DNA of 22,206 nucleotides from an uncultured Collinsella sp. (GCA_902490095.1 CABUCQ010000026.1:1-22206); one strand, 5' to 3'. Counted from the stretch's first letter, positions 7,593 through 14,971 are shown. Numbers and translations: made by a program. The notes: generated by a model from the sequence alone, not told the origin.

Positions 7593-7901
7593 GAGATGGC
7601 CTTTGGATTATGGTTGTTTGAGGCCGCCTGACGTCTCTGGAAAGGGTTCCTTAGAGGACAGTGTTCAAAAAATGGCAAATATGAGTACTGTTACTTGTTT
7701 AGTAACAGCGATTTTAATCATTTCAGGGATCATCCAACACCCCAAGCGTCCGCAGACGTCGTTATTTCTCCGCATATGTTCAATAAAAGAGACTCCTAAT
7801 GGTATTAAATCTCATCAGGGGTCTCATTTTTGAGCAGAATAAATGCAACCATAATGGCAGCAGTACTCATATTTGCCTTTTTTGCACACAGCCCTCCTGA
7901 A
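7593..7901. other. AT-richer accessory stretch without a supported gene
   Basis: The composition is more AT-rich than in the flanking genes. Two short hydrophobic frames exist (7672-7833, 53 residues; 7854-7904, 16 residues) but neither has a convincing ribosome site. The only clear signal is a hairpin GAGACTCCT / AGGGGTCTC (7789-7825) followed by ATTTTT, which looks like an intrinsic terminator for an unknown plus-strand transcript. Confidence 0.4.
7789..7831 (+). terminator. Candidate intrinsic terminator inside the accessory stretch
   Basis: A 9-bp stem with one G-T pair (7789-7797 with 7817-7825) is followed by ATTTTT. No gene is recognised upstream within 240 nt, so it may end a small RNA or be left over from a lost gene. 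Confidence 0.5.
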
Positions 7902-7928
7902 TAGTCGTTAGAGACGACTCAAAATGAC
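7902..7928. repeat. Degenerate left half of the palindromic repeat (copy E)
   Basis: TAGTCGTTAGAGACGACTC followed by AAAATGAC aligns with the left arm and centre of the intact copy at 8669 with several substitutions. It is a weaker match than the other copies and could be a decayed one. Confidence 0.45.
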
Positions 7929-7940
7929 AAATCCGGCACT

Positions 7941-7990
7941 TAGACGTTCTCTTCTTGAATGACTAATCGTTAAAGAACACTCAGCGACTA
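7941..7990. repeat. Degenerate full-length palindromic repeat (copy C)
   Basis: The stretch TAGACGTTCTCTTCTTG, then AATGACTAATCGTTAAAGAAC and a closing CAGCGACTA, aligns with both arms of the intact copy at 8669. Substitutions and small length changes lower its self-complementarity, so it looks old. Confidence 0.6.
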
Positions 7991-7994
7991 CTCC

Positions 7995-8047
7995 AATTCG
8001 CGACACACTGTGTCGCGAATTAAGCTGGTCTCACCACCGAAGACCAG
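7995..8047. repeat. 27-bp perfect palindrome followed by a second small hairpin
   Basis: AATTCGCGACACA, one spacer base, then its exact complement (7995-8021). Four bases on comes a 7-bp stem CTGGTCT / AGACCAG (8025-8047). No T-tract follows. The pair could be a protein-binding site, a recombination or attachment site, or two RNA hairpins; it does not match the other repeat families of the window. Confidence 0.6.
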
Positions 8048-8188
8048 TGAAAGCTCCTGGCCAGAATCTCGATAGTTTGTTAAAGTGCCCCCCCCTGCAA
8101 GTTCAATGAGCGCTCATGTTCCAAACTGAAAAATGAAGAAATATCGAAGCCATCGACGCTCATTTCCTATCGGAAAAACTAGTCAACA

Positions 8189-8232
8189 CAAGCTAATTAG
8201 CTTGATAAACTGCTTGTATTTTTGTCTACAAA
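8189..8232 (+). promoter_or_regulatory. Perfect 16-bp palindrome overlapping a -35-like box, candidate autoregulatory operator
   Basis: CAAGCTAATTAGCTTG (8189-8204) is an exact palindrome. Its last bases form part of TTGATA (8202-8207), and TACAAA (8227-8232) could be the -10, although the 19-nt spacing is long. It lies about 90 nt upstream of the ribbon-helix-helix gene. Such proteins usually bind palindromes at their own promoter, which makes it the natural candidate target. Confidence 0.4.
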
Positions 8233-8296
8233 ACTGTATGCAAAAATAGATTCCGAGAACCAGCGCTCGACATTATGCCAATCGATAGGAGGCGCT

Positions 8297-8563
8297 ATGG
8301 ACGCTAAGCAGCTCGAAAAGATGATGGGGTTTGCCCCCGGAGAGTTGGAGAAAGCCGCGGAGGCATACGAAAAAGATGAGTGGCCGAAGGGTCGCACCAT
8401 CAAGCTGGGAAGGCCGTCGATCTCCGATGAGCCAAGCGTTGTTTTATCGGCACGTGTGGGTGAGTCTGTTCTTGATGCGTTTGACGCAAAAGCAAAGCGC
8501 CATGGGCAAACACGCACGGAGCGACTCAGAGAGCTCATCACGCTCGATGCAATGATTGCCTAG
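8297..8563 (+). CDS. Ribbon-helix-helix (CopG-type) protein, orphan antitoxin-like
   Basis: This 88-residue acidic-then-basic protein has a helical N-terminal part (ELEKAAEAYEKDEWPKG) and a C-terminal ribbon-helix-helix segment: PSVVLSARVGESVLDAF as the DNA-contacting strand and first helix, then GQTRTERLRELI as the second helix. The arrangement resembles antitoxins of type II systems, in which one part blocks the toxin and the other binds the operator. No toxin gene is found on either side: upstream is 850 nt of non-coding sequence, downstream is a terminator hairpin and then dus on the other strand. ATG 8297 has a strong TAGGAGG site; the same frame is open further upstream from 8222 but lacks such a site. 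It may be an orphan antitoxin or a small repressor. Confidence 0.8.
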   Translation: MDAKQLEKMMGFAPGELEKAAEAYEKDEWPKGRTIKLGRPSISDEPSVVLSARVGESVLDAFDAKAKRHGQTRTERLRELITLDAMIA

Positions 8564-8589
8564 ACTCCACTCCCCCGCCGACCCAAACA

Positions 8590-8650
8590 TGTACGCCAGC
8601 ATCCAAAGTCGACATTTTTCGACATCTTTGGATGTTGGCGTACAGTTTTT
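8590..8650 (+). terminator. Hairpin repeat with T-tract after the ribbon-helix-helix gene (copy 2)
   Basis: A 19-bp stem (8590-8608 with 8626-8644, one G-T pair) with the same loop as copy 1 is followed by GTTTTT. It should terminate the ribbon-helix-helix transcript. Differences from copy 1 keep the pairing (A-T to G-C, and G-C to G-T). Confidence 0.8.
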
Positions 8651-8668
8651 GTATGGGTTCGGCACGGG

Positions 8669-8724
8669 TAGTCGTTGGGGACGTTCTTAAATGACCAGTC
8701 GTTAAAGAACGTCACCAACGACTA
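8669..8724. repeat. Intact palindromic repeat (copy D)
   Basis: The left arm TAGTCGTTGGGGACGTTCTT and the right arm (AAGAACGTCACCAACGACTA, ending at 8724) are complementary apart from one mismatch, with about 16 nt of less paired centre. It fills the space between the hairpin at 8590 and the stop codon of dus, which begins 2 nt after it. It is the reference copy for A, B, C and E. Confidence 0.8.
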
Positions 8725-8725
8725 A

Positions 8726-9685
8726 CTAGCCGTGGAAGCGGGCTATGGGTGCAAGTGGCTGCTCGCGAAAGACGCGCTCGACGGCGGCGCGGTATTCGTC
8801 AACCTTTTTAGTCTTACGTACGAGCTTGTGAACGGTAGCGGGGTCGGCGAAAGCGCACTTGGCGTAGAACCACCACTCCTTCATACGAAAGACCGCGTTG
8901 CCGCCGATCTCTTCTGCATAGGCCGCAAACAGCGTGTCGTGGAAGCGCTGCAGTTCGGCTGCCGTGGCAGCGGGACCGCCGTTGACCATGCGAGCCAGAG
9001 CTGGGTTCGCGAGCAAGCCACGCCCCAGCATCACATGACGTGTGCCGGGATAGGCCTCCACCAGCGCACCCATGTCCTCAAGATCAAAAATGTCACCGTT
9101 GTATGCCACCGGAAACGGCGCGCGCTCCAGCGTCTCGCCATAAAACTCCTTGCGCGGCGTGCCCGTATAGCGGTCCTTTTGTACGCGAGGATGCACGATC
9201 AGCTCTGCCAGCGGCATGCGGCAATATAGATCGAGTACGCGCTCGTATTCGTCGTCGCTCTCCAACCCCAACCTGGTCTTGACCGATACCGGCAGCGGAG
9301 AGCGCTCACACACGTCACTCAAGAACACCTCAAGCTCGTCCAAGTTGCGCAAAAAGCCCGATCCTTTGCCCTTGGCAACAACCGTCCCCGAGGGGCAACC
9401 CAAGTTGAGATTGACCTCGCGATATCCCATGTCGGCGAGTACCTGTGCCGCCCACACAAACTCGTCCGCGTTCTTGGACATCAGCTGAGGCACTACGTTG
9501 AGCCCCTGGTTATTGGCAGGATCGATCTCCTTAAACGCCTTGCCGCCAAAGCGGTTTCCCACCCGCGGCGGCGGCAAAAACGGCGTGTAATAGCAATCGA
9601 GCGCGCCGAAGCACTCCGCATGCACGCGACGGAACACATGCCCGGTAATCCCCTCCATGGGGGCAAGCGAAAGAATCATCAACAT
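8726..9685 (-). CDS. tRNA-dihydrouridine synthase (Dus family)
   Basis: This FMN enzyme of 319 residues reduces specific uridines of tRNA to dihydrouridine using NADPH. It shows the Dus TIM-barrel landmarks: LAPMEGITGHVFRR near the N terminus (FMN loop), VNLNLGCPSG with the catalytic Cys97, VSVKTRLG with Lys136, LIVHPRVQKDRYTG with His165, VAYNGDIF and VMLGRGLLANP (phosphate-binding end). The C-terminal helical domain is present. Two in-frame start codons lie 6 nt apart (9685 and 9679), with only a weak GAGAG upstream. A stem-loop of the repeat family at 9700-9730 lies 15 nt before the start, inside the likely leader. Which of the DusA, B or C specificities it has is not clear. Confidence 0.92.
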   Translation of the reverse strand: MLMILSLAPMEGITGHVFRRVHAECFGALDCYYTPFLPPPRVGNRFGGKAFKEIDPANNQGLNVVPQLMSKNADEFVWAAQVLADMGYREVNLNLGCPSGTVVAKGKGSGFLRNLDELEVFLSDVCERSPLPVSVKTRLGLESDDEYERVLDLYCRMPLAELIVHPRVQKDRYTGTPRKEFYGETLERAPFPVAYNGDIFDLEDMGALVEAYPGTRHVMLGRGLLANPALARMVNGGPAATAAELQRFHDTLFAAYAEEIGGNAVFRMKEWWFYAKCAFADPATVHKLVRKTKKVDEYRAAVERVFREQPLAPIARFHG

Positions 9686-9699
9686 CTGCTCTCAGATCA

Positions 9700-9730
9700 A
9701 TGCGGCAAAGGGACCGCCCCTTTGTCACAT
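9700..9730. repeat. Short hairpin repeat GGCAAAGGG / CCCTTTGTC in the dus leader
   Basis: The arms 9700-9712 and 9718-9730 pair with one G-T pair and one mismatch. Two close relatives sit at 11575-11603 and 18132-18164, each directly behind a gene. Here the hairpin is on the 5' side of dus instead, 15 nt from its start codon, where it could affect translation. Confidence 0.65.
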
Positions 9731-9815
9731 GCATTATGCCTTGTGCTCCAGATGATTCACAAGGCAGAGGTAGCAGCTTGACGATAATCACCCTTCCATC
9801 CGTCGCCTCACGCAA

Positions 9816-9997
9816 CGAAGGCGAATGGTTTTCCGCGAAGTGAACGAGTGAAATCGGATCCCCGAAGCATCGACACTTTTGGAGAGGCATTTCCTGCGGT
9901 TTTGTCGCTCAAATCCTACGGTTTTTGCATCCAAAAGTGCGAATGCTTCAGGGGTCCAGAATAGGTCGTTCACTTCTCTGAAAACCATTCACCTTCG
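9816..9997. repeat. Long inverted-repeat element, copy F1
   Basis: Outer arms at 9816-9847 and 9966-9997 are complementary over 32 nt apart from a few positions and contain AGTGAACGA. Inner arms at 9856-9883 and 9930-9957 share CCCCGAAGCAT and ACTTTTGGA. The central loop contains ATTTCCTGCGGTTTTG. The element matches F2 at 11397-11557, but with the loop in the opposite orientation. No protein is encoded. It could be a MITE-like element or a large structured RNA/DNA. Confidence 0.75.
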
Positions 9998-10219
9998 ATT
10001 TGCTGGCGCTCACAAACAGTGAGAGACTGTCCCACGGCAACCCCCTTGCGCGTCATTCGCCCCACGACAGCGACTCCGTGCTCCAAAAACGACGTTCATG
10101 ATCGCGACGACCACCAACACCACGCTGTTGACACTATGTTTGAATAATAGACGCCCCACTCATTTATACTAAAGAGCGCGTGCGCATCGCCCCCGAAAAC
10201 GATGAGGATCGAGGACCCC
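9998..10219. promoter_or_regulatory. Upstream region of the unknown membrane protein gene
   Basis: No gene is seen here. TATACT at 10165-10170 is a good -10 candidate, but no matching -35 stands at the usual distance; a TTGACA at 10128-10133 is too far away. The remainder holds no clear structure. Confidence 0.3.
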
Positions 10220-11353
10220 ATGCAGCAACTCACCGAGCAAGAAAAGAAACGCATCCGGCGGTACTGCACATACCCCAAGATCGCAGCGACCGCACTCGTC
10301 ATGTCGTTCGTAGCATGCCTGTTAATGTTGCCGCTCCAAATGATCAACGATATCGCGTTCCACCAAAAGGAATTCCAACCCGCGGGCATATATACCGCCA
10401 TCGCACTCACCGTAATCGAACTCGCCATCTTTTGCTATTGCGCTCTTGCGCCGCGCTTTGGAATGCAGGGCAAACAGTGGAAGGAGCTGCAGAGCAGGCT
10501 TGCGGTAGCCCAGAACAACAAAGACCGCTCCGCGGAGGTCGCCAGCGTGCTCGCCGCGCAAGCAGCCGGCCGCCTGCTCAAGAACAGCGATAACGATGTT
10601 GCGCGCAACCTGGGCGGCGCCGCCGAGGTTGCCAGCGCCGTAGGGGCAGTTGCCACCGCGGCGGACGTGCTAGCCGAAACCTCGAGCAATGCCGAGGCCA
10701 TGGCAAACGCATACGACGTGACGATTCCAAGCGTCAAGAAGCAGATCATAGCTCTCGCAGTGGCGCCCGCCATTGTGCTGCTTGGCGTCTACATCCCGCA
10801 GTTTGTCCAGGGGAATAACGAGCTACAGGTAAGAAAGGCTGCAGCCGCTGAGCAGCTCGCCATCGCGCAAGATGCCTTGGAGCCCGTGTGCGAACGCGTT
10901 GCGGCAGACGACCCATATGAGTCGTATCACGACTACGGCTATCGCATTATCGGCTATCTGCGCGATAATGACCTCGGCGCTCAAGCAGCCTATGTCTACC
11001 TTTCTTTCGATGCAGACGGCATGCTCACGGACGTCGATTACACCAGCCAGATCGACCCCGAGGCAAGCCTTGCAGACAACCTCGCCCGCGCCGAGCAGGA
11101 CATCGCGACGCTCTGTGCCCCGCTCAACGGGTTGGACATTTCCGTTGCCGCACCGGGCCTCCTCACGCCATGCAGCCTGTCGGATGAATTTAAACAGGCA
11201 TTTTTAGCCGGATCCCTATATGAAGAAATCAGCATCAAGACGGAGGACGAATCTATCAAGTCGTACTACACCTTTGACACCGAGCCCGAGGAAGAGTTCG
11301 ACGAGTACACCCATCCGGAAATTAGGCTCATGCTCTCCGCAAAGAAGAACTAA
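10220..11353 (+). CDS. Membrane protein of unknown function (about three helices)
   Basis: This protein of 377 residues belongs to no family I recognise. Two membrane helices lie near the N terminus (about 20-41, containing ALVMSFVACLLMLPL, and about 56-77), then a soluble Ala-rich segment of roughly 90 residues that looks helical (AAEVASAVGAVATAADVLAE), a third helix (about 172-192), and a C-terminal outer or soluble domain of about 180 residues, acidic near the end. The domain between helices 2 and 3 begins with a basic, coiled-coil-like part. ATG 10220 is preferred because GAGG stands 5 nt upstream; the in-frame ATG at 10202 lacks a site. The gene stands alone, framed by opposite copies of two repeat families, which suggests an accessory gene. 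Confidence 0.75.
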   Translation: MQQLTEQEKKRIRRYCTYPKIAATALVMSFVACLLMLPLQMINDIAFHQKEFQPAGIYTAIALTVIELAIFCYCALAPRFGMQGKQWKELQSRLAVAQNNKDRSAEVASVLAAQAAGRLLKNSDNDVARNLGGAAEVASAVGAVATAADVLAETSSNAEAMANAYDVTIPSVKKQIIALAVAPAIVLLGVYIPQFVQGNNELQVRKAAAAEQLAIAQDALEPVCERVAADDPYESYHDYGYRIIGYLRDNDLGAQAAYVYLSFDADGMLTDVDYTSQIDPEASLADNLARAEQDIATLCAPLNGLDISVAAPGLLTPCSLSDEFKQAFLAGSLYEEISIKTEDESIKSYYTFDTEPEEEFDEYTHPEIRLMLSAKKN

Positions 11354-11396
11354 AGGCTTGCACTCTAATTGCCGCTCGCAAACATCGTCTATATCT

Positions 11397-11557
11397 CGAG
11401 GTCTAATACTTTTCCCGAGAAGTGAACGACCGTTTTTGGACCCCCGAAGCATCGACATTTTCAGACGTCAAAACCGCAGGAAATTTCATCTCAAAAGTGT
11501 CGATGCTTCGGGGGTCCGTTTTTACTCGTTCACTTCTTGGAAAAGTATTAGACCTCG
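11397..11557. repeat. Long inverted-repeat element, copy F2 (opposite orientation to F1)
   Basis: Outer arms 11397-11429 and 11526-11557 are complementary except for a one- to two-base difference. Inner arms 11438-11461 and 11493-11517 share CCCCCGAAGCATCGACA. The loop carries CAAAACCGCAGGAAAT, the reverse complement of the F1 loop. The outermost 15 nt of the arms differ from F1, yet both arms of F2 changed together. Confidence 0.8.
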
Positions 11558-11574
11558 ATTTACAAGCCACTCAA

Positions 11575-11603
11575 TGTGACAAAAGGGCTGTCCCTTTGTC
11601 ACA
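11575..11603. repeat. Short hairpin repeat directly after the ABC transporter stop codon
   Basis: The arms TGTGACAAAAGGG and CCCTTTGTCACA pair with a single bulged A. On the minus strand it begins directly after the stop codon of the ABC transporter gene, so it is probably its 3'-end hairpin. There is no T-tract. Confidence 0.7.
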
Positions 11604-14600
11604 CTATTCGGAGCGTAGGGCTTCTACAGGGTCTTTTTTGGATGCGCTTCGGGCCGGCAGCAGACCGGCAACGACCGTCAGCAGCACCGAAATTGCAATG
11701 AGCACCAGCGCATCCTGCACGGGCAGGCTCATCAGATTGGGCACTTGTTTGGCAGCAAGCGCCCAGGCATTAACCGGAAAGCTCACGGCCACCACGACGA
11801 CAATGGCAAAGACGCCGGCGATGAGCCCCTCGATAAAGGTCTCGGCATTGAATACGTTGGCCACGTTGCGCTTCGACGCGCCGATCGCACGCAGGATGCC
11901 AATCTCCTTTTTGCGCTCCAGCACGCTGATGTAGGTGATGATGCCGATCATGATGGAGCTCACCACCAGGCTGATGCTCACGAATGCGATGAGCACCAAG
12001 CTGATGGTGTTCACGATGTCGGTCACCGAACCCATGATAATGCCCATGTAGTCGGTGTACGAGATCGCCTGTTCATCGTGGCCGGCGGCTTTGACCTGCT
12101 TGTTGTACGCATCGATGTGATCGAGCACACGCTCCTTGGCCTCAAAGTCGCGCGGGAAAATCTTGACCGAGATGGGGTCGGCCTCATCCGCATAGCCCAA
12201 CGTGGTCAGATTGTTGTCGTAGGTGAGCTTCGAAGCCTTGGCATAGCTCATCATGAGCGAACTCAGATCCTCGGCATCCATGTTGAAATGGATGGCATGA
12301 GCAAAGGCGCTCGCATCCACACGCATAGCGCTCGCCAGGTTGGCAAAACTCGATGACATCTGCGTCGCCATCTGGCCCATGAGCCCTTCCGCGCCCGCCT
12401 TGAGCTGAGCTGACACCGTCGCCGCAATCTGATCGCTGATCGACTTCATCACCTGATCCATAGCCTGCTGCAGATACGGAGCCAGCTGCTTTTGCACATA
12501 GTCGGTCATCGCCTGCTGCAAGCGCTCGGCCAGGGCATCGCCGCCGAGCGCTTTGAGCTGGGCCAGGATTTGCTGGGCTGCCGTATCACTCTCAAGATAC
12601 GCCGAGAATGCGGCAGCAAGCTTTGACGCGTCCTTAAGATCATCGGGTGACAGCGCCCTAAACTGATCAGACTGCAAAAAGCCCTCAAACAGTTGGTTGG
12701 CAAGCGTTCCCACCTGCTGCATTTGCTCGGGCGTGAGCTCCAGACCGTCAAAGATGCCCGAGAAATCTGGGGCCGGCGCTTTGGCCATGATGTCGCTGAA
12801 GTCGATGTCCTTGCCAACGTTCGAAAGGTCAATGTCCAGCCCGGACAAGTCGATACCAGAAAGGTCCATACCGCCGGCCGCACCCGAGAGTGCAGACGCA
12901 TCAAACGAGAACGCGCTCTTAAGCGCCGCCTCGTCCACACTGAACATGCTGCCCAGATCCACGCCTTGCTTGGCCTCGCCTTGCAGTTCGTCGAAGGTTT
13001 TGCCCGTAAAGACATCCGTCTCGGGGTGGGCGAGTTGCTCCTGCACAATCTGCGAATCGGCGGCGCGCTCCATAAGCTGGCGGGTCAGCGCATGCGTATA
13101 GGCAATGCCCGGAGATAACGCACTCGCATTGGCCGTCTCGTTAGGTCGCACCACGCCCACAATGTGCACGTCGATACCGTTGGCAACCTTGGCGGCCATA
13201 AAGTCGGCGTCACCAGACATGTCAGTCCACATGCCGGTCTCTTCGTTTTTGCGATAGGCATCGGCCGGTGACAGCACCTTAAACGTCGTAGACAGCGCAT
13301 CGTCGTAGGTAAAATCGGTGCCGGTCTCGGGCGTTTCGACCCCACCGTCGGCCGCCATGGCGCTGTTAACCAGGTCGTTGAGCTCATCGATATCCAGCGC
13401 GCCGATGCTATAGAGCGTGTAGTCGCCCACCGTTCCAAGGCTCGAAAGCACCATTACGGCTTCGTTGGCGGACGTGGGCCAATGACCGGCGACGACATCG
13501 TACTGGCTGTCGAGCAGGCTCTGGTCGTCAATCATCTCGTTAAAGACCGAGGTTCCCATGGATTCCATGCTCACCGTTGCCGCCGAACTCGCGCCTCCGC
13601 TCATGGCCTCGGTCATAGCGTTGGGAACAAGCCGGACGGGCTTCTCGTCGCCCTTGCCGGCACGATAGACAACCGGCGATACACCGTAGCCGTACTGGAT
13701 GGCGTTGACTTCTTTATCGATGCCGTCGCCACCGTCGTCAAGCCATGCCTTAAAGCTCGTCATGTCGTTAGACTTAACGCTCGCAAACATATCCTTTACG
13801 GCCGTGACCACAGGGATCCTATCGGTCCCCTGAGCCTTGCCGCCGGCACTGTCGTCGGACGAATCCACGTTTTCAGGCGAGTCATCATCCGTGGCCCCCT
13901 GTCCGCCCATCATGGACGACAGGTCGTAATCCTGTTTGGAAATGGTGAGCGGGTAGCTCGAGAGCGTATCCTCCTCGACCTTTTTGATGTAGCCGTTTAC
14001 GCCGTTGGACAGCGCCAGAATCGCCGCGATACCGATAATGCCAATCGAGCCCGCAAAGGCAGTCATGGCCGTACGACCCTTCTTGGTCATGAGGTTTCGG
14101 GCAGAAAGCCCCAGCGCCGTCACAAAGCTCATCGAGGTTTTGCGCGTAGGCTTGGCCTCACGACGCGCGGCCTTGGCAACATCAAAGGGATCGGAATCGT
14201 CGGTAATCCTGCCGTCCGCCAGGTTGACGATGCGCGTGGCATATTGGTACGCCAGCTCGGGATTATGCGTGACCATGATGACCAGGCGGTCGCGCGCCAC
14301 GTCCTTAAGCAAGTCCATGACCTGTACGGATGTCGTTGAATCCAAGGCGCCGGTCGGCTCGTCGGCCAGCACGATCTCGGGATCATTGATCAGGGCGCGG
14401 GCGATGGCCACGCGTTGCATCTGTCCACCCGAAAGCTGGCTCGGGCGCTTGTTAACATGCTCCCCCAAGCCGACTTTCTCCAACGCCTCGCGTGCACGCT
14501 GGCAGCGCTCGGCATGCCCCACGCCCGTGAGCGTAAGCGCCAGCTCCACGTTTTCCAAAATGGTCTGATGCGGAATGAGGTTATAGCTTTGGAACACAAA

Positions 14601-14858
14601 GCCGATGCGGTTGTTACGGTAGGCATCCCAATCGCGATCGCGAAAGTCCTTGGTCGAGATGCCGTCGATGAGCAGGTCGCCGGAATCGAAATGATCGAGT
14701 CCACCGATTACGTTGAGCATCGTAGTTTTGCCCGAGCCCGAGGGGCCCAGAATGGCCACGAACTCGTTATCGCGAAAAGACAGGCTTACGTCGTCGAGCG
14801 CCACCTGCGTAAACGACTGCGTAACGTACCTTTTGCAAATACCCTTGAGCTCCAGCAT
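11604..14858 (-). CDS. ABC transporter: fused ATPase and FtsX/MacB-type permease with a very large outer domain
   Basis: This 1084-residue fusion has an N-terminal ABC ATPase (about 1-225): Walker A GPSGSGKTT, Q-loop VFQSYN, signature LSGGQMQR, Walker B VLADEPTGALD and switch MVTHNPE. It resembles the LolD/MacB class. A basic linker leads to one membrane helix (about 263-285), then about 650 extracytoplasmic residues, then three helices of an FtsX domain (about 949-1084) with LERKKEIGILRAIGASKRNV between them. In this class ATP hydrolysis drives mechanical work on lipids, lipoproteins or peptides, not classic import. The outer domain contains a D-L-S-G repeat stretch (roughly 660-700) and a long amphipathic helical part. 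ATG 14858 is preferred over TTG 14867 because GGAGAGG lies 9 nt before it. Peptide antibiotic resistance or cell-wall roles are possible; no regulator is adjacent. Confidence 0.88.
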   Translation of the reverse strand: MLELKGICKRYVTQSFTQVALDDVSLSFRDNEFVAILGPSGSGKTTMLNVIGGLDHFDSGDLLIDGISTKDFRDRDWDAYRNNRIGFVFQSYNLIPHQTILENVELALTLTGVGHAERCQRAREALEKVGLGEHVNKRPSQLSGGQMQRVAIARALINDPEIVLADEPTGALDSTTSVQVMDLLKDVARDRLVIMVTHNPELAYQYATRIVNLADGRITDDSDPFDVAKAARREAKPTRKTSMSFVTALGLSARNLMTKKGRTAMTAFAGSIGIIGIAAILALSNGVNGYIKKVEEDTLSSYPLTISKQDYDLSSMMGGQGATDDDSPENVDSSDDSAGGKAQGTDRIPVVTAVKDMFASVKSNDMTSFKAWLDDGGDGIDKEVNAIQYGYGVSPVVYRAGKGDEKPVRLVPNAMTEAMSGGASSAATVSMESMGTSVFNEMIDDQSLLDSQYDVVAGHWPTSANEAVMVLSSLGTVGDYTLYSIGALDIDELNDLVNSAMAADGGVETPETGTDFTYDDALSTTFKVLSPADAYRKNEETGMWTDMSGDADFMAAKVANGIDVHIVGVVRPNETANASALSPGIAYTHALTRQLMERAADSQIVQEQLAHPETDVFTGKTFDELQGEAKQGVDLGSMFSVDEAALKSAFSFDASALSGAAGGMDLSGIDLSGLDIDLSNVGKDIDFSDIMAKAPAPDFSGIFDGLELTPEQMQQVGTLANQLFEGFLQSDQFRALSPDDLKDASKLAAAFSAYLESDTAAQQILAQLKALGGDALAERLQQAMTDYVQKQLAPYLQQAMDQVMKSISDQIAATVSAQLKAGAEGLMGQMATQMSSSFANLASAMRVDASAFAHAIHFNMDAEDLSSLMMSYAKASKLTYDNNLTTLGYADEADPISVKIFPRDFEAKERVLDHIDAYNKQVKAAGHDEQAISYTDYMGIIMGSVTDIVNTISLVLIAFVSISLVVSSIMIGIITYISVLERKKEIGILRAIGASKRNVANVFNAETFIEGLIAGVFAIVVVVAVSFPVNAWALAAKQVPNLMSLPVQDALVLIAISVLLTVVAGLLPARSASKKDPVEALRSE

Positions 14859-14971
14859 GGACGGCAACCTCTCCCACGTGGGCGCGCTCGCCCGCTCTCC
14901 CCCACAGTTCGCATTTGATGCGGTTTTTCCTACCCCATCTTGTCATTGTCATACTCGCCGCTCAAAAGGCC

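Noticed and set aside
7672..7833. Hydrophobic 53-residue frame (MSTVTCLVTAILIISGII), considered as a type I toxin
   Set aside because: No ribosome site near the start, and the terminator-like hairpin at 7789-7831 lies within its end. Kept only as a weak possibility.
7854..7904. 16-residue hydrophobic peptide
   Set aside because: Too short to support, no ribosome site, and its stop codon is part of repeat copy E.
7488..8724. Repeated units considered as a CRISPR array
   Set aside because: Only two hairpin units more than 1 kb apart, no regular spacers and no cas genes.
9788..9988. Minus-strand 66-residue frame
   Set aside because: It lies wholly within the long inverted repeat F1; its reading is a by-product of the repeat.
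10128..10133. TTGACA upstream of the membrane protein considered as its -35 box
   Set aside because: The nearest good -10 (TATACT at 10165) is 31 nt away, too far for a sigma-70 pair.
13482..14339. Plus-strand frame of 285 residues opposite the ABC transporter
   Set aside because: It is a shadow of the high-GC ABC gene on the minus strand; no motif or ribosome site.
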